64,000 nt of DNA, from positions 248,001 through 312,000 of the forward strand of contig NZ_QOHR01000002.1 of NCBI RefSeq assembly GCF_003385555.1. The letters run 5' to 3'. This DNA comes from Rhodosalinus sediminis. Lineage in GTDB: Bacteria > Pseudomonadota > Alphaproteobacteria > Rhodobacterales > Rhodobacteraceae. Below, piece after piece: positions 10,635-21,721 of the stretch. Made by a program: the position numbers and the translations under genes. How positions within the stretch are numbered: the first letter of the stretch is position 1; each line of letters opens with the position of its first letter. The notes below the pieces were generated by a model. It was not told the origin of the DNA, made no database searches, and saw nothing but the letters and a program-made list of their open reading frames with translations.

Positions 10635-11572
10635 CGGTCGCGCCCCTCGTCGTCGTCGCTCTCGTCCGCGTCGCGGTCGAACTCCTGCATCAGGGGGTCT
10701 TCGCCCTGATCGGCCTCGCCGTAGGGGTCGGCGTCGTCCTCGAACCAGAGGCCCTGCGCCTTGAGTTCAGCCTCGCGCTTGGTCTCGACGCGCTTCACCA
10801 GCCAGATGGAGACCTCGTAAAGGCCGTAGACCACGACGAAGAGGATCACCTGCGTGATGACGTCCGGCGGCGTGACCAGCGCGGCGAGCACCAAGATGCC
10901 GACGACGGCGTATTTGCGCACCGTCCGCAGCCCCTCGGCGCTGACGAGGCCCGCCTTGCCCATCAGCGTCAGCAGCACCGGAAGCTGGAAGCAGAGGCCG
11001 AAGGCCACGATGAATTTGATGGTGAGTGAGAGGTATTCCTGCGCCGAGCCCTGGAAGGCGATGCCGGCGGTCGCGCCCTCCGCCTCGCCCTGGTCGAGCA
11101 CGCTGCCCGGCTGCTGGAAGCCGAGGAAGAAGTCGAAGGCGAGCGGCGTGACCACGTAATAGGCGAAGGCCGCGCCGAGCATGAACATGAAGGGCGAGGC
11201 CAGCATGAAGGGCAGGAACGCGCCCTTCTCCGAGCGGTAGAGCCCCGGCGCCACGAAGCGCCACATCTGGAAGCTGATCACCGGGAAGGAGAGCACGAGC
11301 CCGCCCAGAAGCGAGATCGAGACCGCGACGAAGAAGCCCTCCTGCAGCCTGATGAGGATCAGCCCGCAGTCGGACATGCCGCGCACGGCCATCGCGTTGC
11401 AGAGCGGCCGCGTCAGGAAATCGAAGATCGGGTTCCAGACGGTGAAGCAGATCACCATGCCGACGATGAAGGCCAGCACCGAGCGGATGAGCCGCGTGCG
11501 CAGCTCCGCGAGGTGCTCGATCAGCGGCGCCTGACTGTCGTCGATCCCGTCGACCTCTTCGGCGTTGCTCAT
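10631..11572 (-). CDS. tatC: Sec-independent protein translocase TatC
   Basis: TatC is the polytopic membrane core of the twin-arginine translocase and, with TatB, binds RR signal peptides. The N-terminal [13 protein letters not shown] motif and six hydrophobic segments are clear. The protein is 313 residues, longer than the usual ~250-260, because of a charged, Asp/Glu-rich C-terminal tail after about residue 270. The start overlaps the tatB stop (ATGA). A likely local client is DctP, which carries a twin-arginine signal. Confidence 0.96.
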   Translation of the reverse strand: MSNAEEVDGIDDSQAPLIEHLAELRTRLIRSVLAFIVGMVICFTVWNPIFDFLTRPLCNAMAVRGMSDCGLILIRLQEGFFVAVSISLLGGLVLSFPVISFQMWRFVAPGLYRSEKGAFLPFMLASPFMFMLGAAFAYYVVTPLAFDFFLGFQQPGSVLDQGEAEGATAGIAFQGSAQEYLSLTIKFIVAFGLCFQLPVLLTLMGKAGLVSAEGLRTVRKYAVVGILVLAALVTPPDVITQVILFVVVYGLYEVSIWLVKRVETKREAELKAQGLWFEDDADPYGEADQGEDPLMQEFDRDADESDDDEGRDR

Positions 11573-12054
11573 TCCTTGCGTTCCTCAGGGGCGGGGCCGT
11601 CGTCCGGCGCGTCGTCGGGGCCGGTCGCGGGGGCCGCGTCGGGCGCGCCCGCGCCGTCGGCCGGGGCGTCGCTCTCGCCGGAGTTATCCCGCAGCGCGTC
11701 GCGGCGGGCCTGCGCCTCGGCCGCGCGCTGGCGCGCGAGCTTCGCGGTCTCGCTGTCGGGGTCCCAGCGCGCGGTCTCGCGCAGCGAATCCTCGACGCCG
11801 TCGAGGCCCATCGACTTCGCGCTGGTGGCGTCCTTGAAGCCCTTCGTGGCGTCCTTGAAACCGCGGGTCGCCTCGTTGACGCCGCTCTCCTCGGCCGCCT
11901 CGTTCATGGCGCGGGAGAACTCGCGCGCCATCCCGCGCGCCTTGCCCATGAAGCGGCCGACGTTGCGGAAGAGCACCGGAAGGTCCTTCGGCCCCACCAC
12001 GATCAGCGCGACGATGCCGATGACGAGAAGCTCCGTCCAGCCCAGGTCGAGCAT
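11569..12054 (-). CDS. tatB: Sec-independent protein translocase TatB
   Basis: The 161-residue protein begins [21 protein letters not shown] with a single N-terminal membrane helix, the GPKDLP turn and an amphipathic helix, as in TatB. The middle holds a short tandem repeat ([11 protein letters not shown]) and the C-terminal half is a disordered Ala/Pro/Asp-rich tail. It forms the signal-peptide receptor complex with TatC. It starts 3 bases after the tatA stop and overlaps tatC by four bases. Confidence 0.95.
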   Translation of the reverse strand: MLDLGWTELLVIGIVALIVVGPKDLPVLFRNVGRFMGKARGMAREFSRAMNEAAEESGVNEATRGFKDATKGFKDATSAKSMGLDGVEDSLRETARWDPDSETAKLARQRAAEAQARRDALRDNSGESDAPADGAGAPDAAPATGPDDAPDDGPAPEERKE

Positions 12055-12057
12055 GGA

Positions 12058-12285
12058 TCAGACCTTGTCTTTCTCTTGCTCCGTCGTCGTCTCGGGCGTG
12101 ACGTCGCGGGCCTCCTCGGAGGACTGGTTCTCCAGCTCCTCGGTGCCGTCCTTGACGCCCTTCTTGAAGGCGGTGATGCCCTTGCCGACCTCGCCCATGA
12201 GCGAACTGATCTTGCCGCGTCCGAAGAGCACCAGAACGACGACCGCGATGAGAAGAAGGCCCGGAAGGCCGATGTTGTTGAGCAT
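12058..12285 (-). CDS. tatA: Sec-independent protein translocase TatA
   Basis: This 75-residue pore-forming Tat subunit has an N-terminal membrane helix ([18 protein letters not shown]), the [16 protein letters not shown] hinge and amphipathic helix, and a short charged tail. The start at 12285 has an AGGAGAG ribosome site. An in-frame upstream start would add about 40 Arg-rich residues before the membrane helix and is rejected. First gene of tatA-tatB-tatC-DUF815. Confidence 0.96.
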   Translation of the reverse strand: MLNNIGLPGLLLIAVVVLVLFGRGKISSLMGEVGKGITAFKKGVKDGTEELENQSSEEARDVTPETTTEQEKDKV

Positions 12286-12422
12286 GGTCACTCTCCTCGT
12301 GGCAGTGGGGCGCCGCATGCGCCCACCCCTCCTGCGCCGAAGATGTAAGGGCTCGCCCCGCCCGGCGAAAGCGCGAATGCGGCCGCCGGGGGCGCGGAGG
12401 CGCAAGTTTTTGCACTCGCTCC

Positions 12423-12456
12423 TGCCACTATTGCGTCACCTGACGGAATAGTGGCA
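12423..12456. promoter_or_regulatory. 34-bp near-perfect palindrome, likely operator of the WYL regulator
   Basis: Two nested inverted repeats share one centre: TGCCACTATT/AATAGTGGCA outside and CGTCA/TGACG inside, with a single mismatched pair between them and CC at the centre. It ends 24 bases before the regulator start and lies in the divergent gap with tatA. The size and symmetry suggest a dimer or tetramer binding site used for autoregulation. Confidence 0.65.
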
Positions 12457-12480
12457 AACTCATGCGCGGGAGGCGACGCA

Positions 12481-13143
12481 ATGGCGCGCAGCGACCGGCT
12501 CTACGCCCTGATCGAGGCGCTGCGGAGCGGCGGGCCGCACCGCGCGGAGGATCTCGCGGCGCGCTTCGGCGTCTCGGTGCGCACGATCTACCGCGACATG
12601 GAGACCCTCGCCGCCTCGGGCGTGCCGGTGGAGGGCACCCGCGGTCAGGGCTACCGCGCGAAGGCCGGGGTCACCCTGCCCTCGCTGGTGCTCGACGAGG
12701 CCGAGCTCGAGGTGCTGCACGTCGCGCTCGCCGTGATGGGCGGCGCCGAGGACGCCTCGCTGCGCGACGCGGCCGCCTCGCTCGCCGCCAAGATCGAGGA
12801 GGCGCTGCCCGAGGAACCGGGCCGCCGGGCGGAGGGCTTCGGCCTCGCCGCCTATCCCTTCGACGCGGCGGCGCGCGGCGCCGAGCACCTGCCGCCGATC
12901 CGCGCGGCGATCCGCGCGCGCCAGAAGCTGCGCCTGCGCCTCGCGGGGGGCGGGGGCGCGCGCGTGGCGCGGCCGCTCAAGCTTGAGTACTGGGGGCGGC
13001 TCTGGACCGCGGTCGTCTGGGACGAGACCGCCGCGGACTTCGCCGAGATCCGGGTCGACCGGATCGAGGAGCTCGCGGTCCTGCCGCAGCTCTTCGTCGA
13101 CGAGCCGGGCAAGCGGCTCGCCGATCACGAGGCGCGGGCCTGA
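12481..13143 (+). CDS. WYL/YafY-type HTH transcriptional regulator
   Basis: This is a 220-residue DNA-binding regulator. The N-terminal DeoR/HTH_11-type winged helix (about residues 1-60, with AARFGVSVRTIYRDMETL) is followed by a C-terminal region with a WYL-like beta segment (about 115-205, YWGRLWTAVVWDE). ATG 12481 is chosen because GGGAGG stands 7 bases before it; an in-frame GTG at 12451 lies inside the palindrome. WYL domains sense ligands or nucleic acids. The ligand and regulon are unknown, but the palindrome just upstream suggests autoregulation. Confidence 0.88.
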   Translation: MARSDRLYALIEALRSGGPHRAEDLAARFGVSVRTIYRDMETLAASGVPVEGTRGQGYRAKAGVTLPSLVLDEAELEVLHVALAVMGGAEDASLRDAAASLAAKIEEALPEEPGRRAEGFGLAAYPFDAAARGAEHLPPIRAAIRARQKLRLRLAGGGGARVARPLKLEYWGRLWTAVVWDETAADFAEIRVDRIEELAVLPQLFVDEPGKRLADHEARA

Positions 13144-13172
13144 GCGCGGCGACCGCCGCGCCCGGCCCGGGC
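13144..13172. terminator. GC hairpins between convergent WYL regulator and FKBP gene
   Basis: A GCGCGGCG/CGCCGCGC inverted repeat (13144-13161) is followed by a GGCCCGGGCC-type dyad in the 33-base gap between the two stop codons. No T-run is present, so this is a weak or Rho-assisted terminator candidate. Confidence 0.35.
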
Positions 13173-13176
13173 CGGA

Positions 13177-13605
13177 TCACTCGATCTCGACGAGCTCGAC
13201 CTCGAAGGTGAGGTCCTTGCCGGCGAGCGGGTGGTTCGCGTCGAGCGTCACCGTCTCGTCCGTGGCGGTGACCACGGTCACCGGCAGCACCTGCCCCTCG
13301 GGCGTCTGCATCTGCAGCCGCGTGCCGGGGTCGAGCGGGATGTCGGCCGGGATGCCCTCGCGCGGGATTTCCTGCTTCGCGGAGGGATCGTGCTGCCCGT
13401 AGGCATCGTCGGCGGGCACGTCGACGCGCTTGCTCTCGCCGACGCTCATGCCGGGGATCGCCTTGTCGAGCCCGGGGATGATCTCGCCCGAGCCGAGGGT
13501 GAACTGAAGCGGCTCGCGCTCGCGCGAGCTGTCGAAGGTCGAGCCGTCCGACAGCGTGCCGGTATAGTGGATACGGACGGTGTCGCCCGACTTGGCCTGA
13601 GTCAT
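13177..13605 (-). CDS. FKBP-type peptidyl-prolyl isomerase (SlyD-like)
   Basis: This 142-residue cytosolic prolyl isomerase or chaperone begins with the FKBP core (VRIHYTGTLSDGSTFDSS, then LGSGEIIPGLDKAIPGM) and has an inserted flap region around residues 65-125, as in SlyD. It lacks the His-rich metal-binding tail of E. coli SlyD. There is no signal peptide. It stands alone, convergent with the WYL regulator gene. Confidence 0.93.
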   Translation of the reverse strand: MTQAKSGDTVRIHYTGTLSDGSTFDSSREREPLQFTLGSGEIIPGLDKAIPGMSVGESKRVDVPADDAYGQHDPSAKQEIPREGIPADIPLDPGTRLQMQTPEGQVLPVTVVTATDETVTLDANHPLAGKDLTFEVELVEIE

Positions 13606-13772
13606 GAGGCCTCCTGCAAATTGATGGAAAGGGGGTGTCGTGCTTTCGAGGCCGCGCGCGACGCACGCGGGATGCTCGGTCGTCTCGCGTAGCGTGACGG
13701 AGGTGCCGGCGGATGTAAACCCCGCCCGACCGCTCTTGTCCCCCTGCGCGGAGACGTGCCACCTTGCCGGCC

Positions 13773-14471
13773 ATGGTCGCCGACACGCCCCCGCGCCTCT
13801 GCGTCTTCGACGCCTACGGCACCCTTTTCGACGTGGCCGCCGCCGCGCGCCGCGCCGCCGCCGAGCCGGGGCGCGCCGCGCTCGCGGAGCGCTGGCCGCG
13901 CCTCGCCGAACTCTGGCGGCTCAAGCAGTTGCAGTACACCTGGCTGCGCGCGATCACCGGGGCGCACGCGGATTTCGGGACCGTCACCGGGGACGGCCTC
14001 GACTGGGCGCTGGAGGCCACGGGCCTCGCAGGCGATGCGGAGCTGCGCGCGCGCCTCCTCGCGCTCTACCGCGAGCTCGACGCCTACCCGGAGGTGCCGG
14101 CGGTGCTCGACGCGCTGCGCGCGGGCGGCCGGGGCACGGCGATCCTGTCGAACGGCTCGCCCGAGATGCTCGCCGCGGCGGTCGGGAGCGCGGGCCTCGC
14201 CGATCGGCTCGACGCGGTCCTATCGGTCGAGGAGGTCGGCATCTTCAAGCCGGCGCGCGCGGTCTACGACCTCGTCGGCGCGCATTTCGCCACGGCGCCG
14301 GACGAGGTGCTCTTCGTCTCGGCCAACGGCTGGGACGCGGCCTCGGCAGCGGCCTACGGCTTCCGCACCGTCTGGGTGAACCGGGCGGGCGATCCGGTGG
14401 ACCGCCTGCCCGCGCGCCCGCAGCATGTCGCGCCCGATCTTTCCGACGTCCCCCGGCTGGCAGGTCTCTGA
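13773..14471 (+). CDS. Haloacid dehalogenase type II (HAD superfamily)
   Basis: This HAD-family hydrolase of 232 residues resembles L-2-haloacid dehalogenases. It has the nucleophile loop FDAYGTLFD (first Asp at residue 13), SNGSP as motif 2, KPA as motif 3 and SANGWDA near the C-terminal catalytic loop. The Asn-Gly/Ala-Trp-Asp pattern is typical of haloacid dehalogenases rather than phosphatases. An alternative TTG at 13764 has a better-placed GGAG and would add three residues. The next gene starts directly after its stop, so it opens an operon with a hydrolase and a PLP dehydratase. Confidence 0.85.
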   Translation: MVADTPPRLCVFDAYGTLFDVAAAARRAAAEPGRAALAERWPRLAELWRLKQLQYTWLRAITGAHADFGTVTGDGLDWALEATGLAGDAELRARLLALYRELDAYPEVPAVLDALRAGGRGTAILSNGSPEMLAAAVGSAGLADRLDAVLSVEEVGIFKPARAVYDLVGAHFATAPDEVLFVSANGWDAASAAAYGFRTVWVNRAGDPVDRLPARPQHVAPDLSDVPRLAGL

Positions 14472-15295
14472 ATGCCCCGTTTCACCACCTCCGACGGTCT
14501 CTCGCTCTTCTACAGCGACGAGGGAACGGGCCGCCCCGTGCTCTGCCTCGCCGGGCTCACCCGCAACGGGACCGATTTCGACTACCTCGCGCCGCACCTG
14601 GCGGGGGCGGTGCGCCTGATCCGGATGGACCACCGCGGGCGCGGGCGCTCGGACTGGGCCGAGGACCCGATGACCTACACCATCCCGCGCGAGGCGGCGG
14701 ATGCGACCGAACTGCTCGACCACCTCGGCCTCGCCTCGGCGGCGGTGCTCGGCACTTCGCGCGGGGGGCTGATCGCCCTCTTCCTCGCCGCCACGGCGCG
14801 CGCGCGGCTCGAGGCCGTCCTGCTCAACGACATCGGCCCGGTGCTGGAGCCCGCGGGGCTCGAGCCGATCATGGCCTACCTCGGGCGCGACCCGACATGG
14901 ACGACGGTGCGCGAGGCGGTCGCGGCGCGGGCGCAGGCGATGGCCGGCTTCGAGGGCGTGCCGGACCACCGCTGGCGCGAGGAGATCGACCACCTCTACC
15001 ACGTCCTGCCCGAGGGCCTGCGCAACGCCTACGACCCGCGCCTGCGCGAGGCGGTGGCCGAGGCCGGCGCGAAGGGCGCCGCCGATCTCTGGCCCTGGTT
15101 CGACGCGCTCGAGGGGCTGCCCACGGCCGTGATCCGGGGGGCGAATTCCGATCTCCTGAGCCGCGAGACCGTCGCGGAGATGCGCCGGCGCCGCCCCGAC
15201 CTGATCGCCGCCGAGGTGCCCGGTCGCGGGCACGTCCCCTTCCTCGACGAGCCCGAGTCGCTCGCCGCGATCCGGGCCTGGCTGGAGCGGGCGGC

Positions 15296-15299
<4 letters not shown>
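14472..15299 (+). CDS. Alpha/beta hydrolase
   Basis: This is a 275-residue alpha/beta-hydrolase fold protein with nucleophile Ser96 in GTSRGG, the HRGRGRSDW loop typical of hydrolase/haloperoxidase relatives, and catalytic His254 in GRGHVPFLDEPE. It starts immediately after the dehalogenase-like stop and overlaps the following dehydratase by ATGA. The substrate is not evident; esters or lactones are typical for the family. Confidence 0.88.
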
Positions 15300-17617
<2,318 letters not shown>

Positions 17618-17618
<1 letters not shown>

Positions 17619-18406
17619 TGCGGGTGGCCGATCTCGACGGGCTGCGCGTCCACTGGCGCGAGGACGGCGACCCGGCGGGCGCGCCGGTGGTCTTCGCCAA
17701 TTCGCTGGGCACCGACCTCCGCCTCTGGGACGCGGTGATCCCGCGTCTGCCGGCGGGGCTGCGGCTCATCCGCTACGACCTGCGCGGTCACGGGCTGAGC
17801 GATGCGCCGCCCGGCCCCTACGCGATGGGCCAGCTCGTGACCGACGCCGAGCGGCTGCTCGACCACCTCGGGGTGCGCGACGGTGTCTTCGTCGGGCTCT
17901 CCATCGGCGGCATGATCGCGCAGGGCCTCGCCGTGAAGCGCATGGATCAGGTGCGCGCGCTCGTGCTCTCGAACACCGCCGCGCGGATCGGCACGCCGGA
18001 GATGTGGGAGGCGCGGATCGCGACCGCGCGGGACGAGGGCCTCGCGGCCATGGCCGACGCGATCCTCGAGCGCTGGTTCACGCGCGGCTTCCGCGAAAGC
18101 GCCGAGATCGCGCTCTGGCGCAACATGCTGATCCGCCAGCCGGCCGAGGGCTACGCCGCCTGCTGCGCCGCGATCTCGGGAACGGATTTCTACACGCCGA
18201 CCTCGGGCCTGCGCCTGCCGACGCTGGGCATCGCGGGCTCCGACGACGGCTCGACCCCCGCCGATCTGGTGCGCGAGACGGTGGAGCTGATCCCCGGCGC
18301 CGAGTTCCGCGTGATCCGCCGCGCGGGGCACCTGCCTTGCGTCGAGCAGCCCGCGGCCTTCGCCGAGGCGCTGACCGACTTCCTGAGCGCGGTGGGCCAT
18401 GGCTGA
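17618..18406 (+). CDS. pcaD: 3-oxoadipate enol-lactonase PcaD
   Basis: This alpha/beta hydrolase of 262 residues has its nucleophile Ser95 in GLSIGG and the RYDLRGHGLSD loop typical of PcaD. It hydrolyses 3-oxoadipate enol-lactone to 3-oxoadipate in the protocatechuate branch of the beta-ketoadipate pathway. Its start overlaps the pobA stop by one base (TGATG). The context with pobA and pcaB supports the assignment over a generic hydrolase. Confidence 0.9.
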
Positions 18407-19112
18407 GGTCCTGCTGATCCACGGCTCCTGCCACGGCGCCTGGTGCTGGCGCGACCTCATCCCGGCGCTCGCGGCGCGGGGGCACGCCGCCCGCGCCATC
18501 GACCTGCCGGGCCACGGGGAGGACGCGACGCCCCCGGGCGAGGTGACGCTGGACGCTTACGCGGAGGCCATCCTCTCCGCGATCGACGCGCCGGTGGTGC
18601 TCGTCGGGCACTCCATGGCCGGCTTCCCGATCACCGCGGCGGCGGAAAAGGCGCCGGAGAAGATCGCGCGGCTCGTCTATCTCTGCGCCTATGTGCCGGC
18701 GGGCGGCGTCTCGCTCGTGGAGATGCGCCGGGCCGCGCCGCGCCAGCCGCTGCTGCCGGCGCTCGAGAGATCCGCCGACGGGGCGAGCTTCTCGGTCCGG
18801 CCGGAGATGGCGCCGGAGGTCTTCTATCACGACTGTCCGGAGGCGGCCGTGGCCCACGCGGTCCCCCGCCTCTGCACACAGCCCGTGGCGCCGCAGGCGA
18901 CGCCGCTCGCGGTGACGGAGCGCTCGCGCGCCCTGCCCCGCGATTACATCCTCTGCACCGACGACCGGACCATCCCGCCGGAGCATCAGGCGACGATGAC
19001 GGCCGACTGGCCGGCCGACCGGGTGCACGAGATGGCCACCGGGCACTCGCCCTTCTTCGCCGACCCCGCGGGCCTCGCCCGGCGCCTCGACTACATCGCG
19101 GAGGGGTCGTGA
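18399..19112 (+). CDS. Alpha/beta hydrolase (methylesterase/hydroxynitrile-lyase-like)
   Basis: This 237-residue protein begins VLLIHGSCHGAWCW and has its nucleophile Ser72 in VGHSMAG and a C-terminal His in TGHSPFF, the pattern of plant methylesterase/EstC-like hydrolases. It overlaps pcaD by 8 bases and pcaB by 4. Lying inside a pob/pca operon, it may release an aromatic acid from an ester before PobA or act on a pathway lactone; that is inference from position. Confidence 0.82.
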   Translation: MAEVLLIHGSCHGAWCWRDLIPALAARGHAARAIDLPGHGEDATPPGEVTLDAYAEAILSAIDAPVVLVGHSMAGFPITAAAEKAPEKIARLVYLCAYVPAGGVSLVEMRRAAPRQPLLPALERSADGASFSVRPEMAPEVFYHDCPEAAVAHAVPRLCTQPVAPQATPLAVTERSRALPRDYILCTDDRTIPPEHQATMTADWPADRVHEMATGHSPFFADPAGLARRLDYIAEGS

Positions 19113-20419
19113 GCGCGCTTTACGAGCGGCTCTTCGACGCCGGAGAGGGCGCGCGGCTCTTCACCGACGGGGCGGAGATCCGGGCGATGCTCGTCGTCGA
19201 GGGCGCGCTCGCCGAGGCGCAGGGGCGGCTCGGCGTGATCCCCGAGACGGCGGCGCAGGCGATCCGCCGCGCCGCGCACGAGGTCACGCCCGACCCCGCG
19301 GTGCTCGCGGCCGAGACGGGCGCGAACGGCGTGCCGGTGCCGGGGCTCGTCGCCGCCTTCCGCAGGGCGATGGGCGCGCCGGAACACGCGCAATACGTCC
19401 ACTGGGGCGCGACGAGCCAGGACATCCAGGACACCGCCCTGATGCTCCGCCTGCGCCAGGCGCTCGCCCACGCCGAGGCGGAGATCGCGGCGACCCTCGC
19501 CGCGCTCGCGCGGCTCGCCGACGCGCAGGCGGAGCGCCCGATGGCCGCGCGCACCTACGGGCAGGTCGCCACGCCCACGAGCTTCGGCGCGGTGGCGGCG
19601 GGCTGGGGCTGGCCGCTCCTCGATCTGCTCGACGAGCTCGCGGCGCTGCGCCGGGCGAGCCTCTGGGTCTCGCTCTCGGGCGCGGCGGGCACGGCGGCGG
19701 CGCTCGGCCCGCGCGCGGGCGAGACGCGGGCGGCGATGGCCGAGGCGCTCGGCCTCTTCGATCCGGGGCGGAGCTGGCACACGGACCGCGGGCCGGTGCT
19801 GCGCCTCGCCGACTGGGCGGCGCGGGGGGCCGACGCGCTCGCCAAGATGGGCGACGACGTGATCCTGATGACGCAGACGGGCCTCGGCGAGATCGATCTC
19901 GGCGCGACGGGCGGCTCGTCCACCATGCCGCAGAAGGCCAACCCGGTCGGCCCCTCGGCGCTCGTCGCGCTCGCCGGCGAGGTGCGGTCGAGCCAGGCGG
20001 CGCTGCACGCCGCGGGAAGCCCGCGCTGGCAGCGCGACGGCGCGGCCTGGTTCGCCGAATGGCGCGCGGTACCGGCGCTCTGGACCGCCTTCCTCGCCGC
20101 CGCGCGCCACGCGCGCGCGCTCGCCGGGACGCTGGCGCCCGTTCCGCAGGCGATGGACGCGGGCCTCGGTCTCGCCGGCGGCGCGGCCTGCGCGGAGGCG
20201 CTGAGCTTCGCCCTCGCCCGGCGGATGCCGCGGCCCGAGGCGCAGCGCGAGGCGAAGCGGCTCGCCGCGGCGGCCGCGGCGGAGGGCACGACGCTCGCCG
20301 CCGCCGCGCGCGCCGCGCATCCCGACCTGCCGCCGGAGACCTTCGAGGCGCACGCGCAGCTCGGCACCGCGCCCGACGAGGCGCGCGCCTTCGCCGCCCG
20401 CGTGCGGGCGCGGGGATGA
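19109..20419 (+). CDS. pcaB: 3-carboxy-cis,cis-muconate cycloisomerase PcaB
   Basis: PcaB belongs to the fumarase/aspartase superfamily and lactonises 3-carboxy-cis,cis-muconate. The 436-residue protein has the superfamily signature GSSTMPQKANP at 269-279 and the conserved HWGATSQDIQDTA segment near residues 98-110. The GTG start gives a GTGA overlap with the preceding hydrolase. The ring-cleavage dioxygenase (pcaHG) that would make its substrate, and pcaC, are not in this window. Confidence 0.93.
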   Translation: MSALYERLFDAGEGARLFTDGAEIRAMLVVEGALAEAQGRLGVIPETAAQAIRRAAHEVTPDPAVLAAETGANGVPVPGLVAAFRRAMGAPEHAQYVHWGATSQDIQDTALMLRLRQALAHAEAEIAATLAALARLADAQAERPMAARTYGQVATPTSFGAVAAGWGWPLLDLLDELAALRRASLWVSLSGAAGTAAALGPRAGETRAAMAEALGLFDPGRSWHTDRGPVLRLADWAARGADALAKMGDDVILMTQTGLGEIDLGATGGSSTMPQKANPVGPSALVALAGEVRSSQAALHAAGSPRWQRDGAAWFAEWRAVPALWTAFLAAARHARALAGTLAPVPQAMDAGLGLAGGAACAEALSFALARRMPRPEAQREAKRLAAAAAAEGTTLAAAARAAHPDLPPETFEAHAQLGTAPDEARAFAARVRARG

Positions 20420-21648
20420 GCGCATCGCCCGACGGTGCGGCGCCGCGCGGCCGGCTGCCCATCCTCTTCATCATGGCGACCGTCACCATCGACTCGATGG
20501 GCATCGGGCTGATCCTGCCGGTTCTGCCGGACCTGATCCTCGAGATCGAGGGCGGCACGCTCGCCGGCGCGGCGCTCTGGGGCGGGGTGCTCGCGACCTC
20601 CTTCGCGGTGATGCAGTTCCTCTGCGGGCCGCTCCTCGGCGCGCTCTCGGACCGGTTCGGGCGGCGGCCCGTGCTGCTGGTCTCGCTCGGCGTGATGGCG
20701 CTCGACTATCTCGTGATGGCGGTTGCGGGCACGATCTGGCTCCTCCTGGCGGCGCGGATCGTGGGCGGGATCACGGCGGCGACGCAGGCCACGGCGACCG
20801 CCTTTCTCTCGGACATCTCCGCGCCGCAGGAAAAGGCCGCGCGCTTCGGCCTCGTGGGCGCGAGCTTCGGGCTCGGCTTCGTGCTCGGCCCGCTCTTCGG
20901 CGGGCTTCTGGGCGAAATGGGCACGCGCGCGCCCTTCTACGCCGCCGCGGCGCTTTCGGGTCTGAACCTTCTCCTCGGTCTCGCCGTCCTGCCCGAGACG
21001 GTGACGGCGGCGACGCGCCGGCCCTTCCGCTGGGGCGCCGCCAATCCCCTCGGCGCGGTGCGGCGGATCGGGCGGCTGGCGGGGGCGTGGCGGCTCATGA
21101 CCGTCTTTTTCCTCAACCAGGTCGCCTTCTACGTCTACCCGGCGACCTGGGCCTATTTCACCCAGGCGCGCTTCGGCTGGGAGCCGGGGTTGACCGGCGT
21201 CTCGCTCGGCGTCTTCGGGCTGAGCATCGCCGTCGTTCAGGGCGGGCTCATCCGCGTGGTCCAGCCGCGCCTCGGCGAGCGGCGGATGGTGGGCGCGGGG
21301 CTCGCGCTGTCGGTCGGCGCCTTCACGGCGCTCGCCCTCGTCCCCTCGGGCGCCGTCGTCATGGCGCTCATCCCGTTCGCCGCGCTGGGCGCGATCGCGC
21401 CGCCGGCGCTGAAGTCGATCATGGCGCAGGCCGCGAGCGCCGACGAACAGGGCACGCTTCAGGGCGTCCTGACGAGCGTGAACGCGGTGGCGGTGATCCT
21501 CGCGCCGCTCCTGATGACCTCGACCTTCGCCGCCTTCACCCATCCGGGCGCGCCGGTCGCCTTCCCCGGCGCGGCCTTCCTGCTCGCCGCGATGCTCGTC
21601 GCCGCGGCGCTCGCCGTCTTCGCGCGCCACGCGCCCGCCGTTGCGTAA
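20416..21648 (+). CDS. MFS transporter (TetA-like, 12 TM)
   Basis: This major-facilitator permease of 410 residues has about 12 hydrophobic segments and the loop 2-3 motif GALSDRFGRRPVLL. It resembles the drug/H+ antiporter group that includes TetA (DSMGIGLILPVLPDL in helix 1). It is coupled to pcaB by an ATGA overlap, so aromatic acid uptake or efflux of pathway compounds is more plausible than tetracycline export. The substrate cannot be read from sequence. Confidence 0.88.
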   Translation: MSASPDGAAPRGRLPILFIMATVTIDSMGIGLILPVLPDLILEIEGGTLAGAALWGGVLATSFAVMQFLCGPLLGALSDRFGRRPVLLVSLGVMALDYLVMAVAGTIWLLLAARIVGGITAATQATATAFLSDISAPQEKAARFGLVGASFGLGFVLGPLFGGLLGEMGTRAPFYAAAALSGLNLLLGLAVLPETVTAATRRPFRWGAANPLGAVRRIGRLAGAWRLMTVFFLNQVAFYVYPATWAYFTQARFGWEPGLTGVSLGVFGLSIAVVQGGLIRVVQPRLGERRMVGAGLALSVGAFTALALVPSGAVVMALIPFAALGAIAPPALKSIMAQAASADEQGTLQGVLTSVNAVAVILAPLLMTSTFAAFTHPGAPVAFPGAAFLLAAMLVAAALAVFARHAPAVA

Positions 21649-21721
21649 GCGGCGTGGCGGTCCGGGTTGCGCCCGCGCGCGGGCGCGGCCACGGTGACGG
21701 CGCGAAATGCGGGAGGGAGCC

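Noticed and set aside
20416-21648. Tetracycline resistance pump
   Set aside because: Helix 1 and loop motifs resemble TetA, but the gene is coupled to pcaB in an aromatic-acid operon, so a metabolic transport role is more likely.
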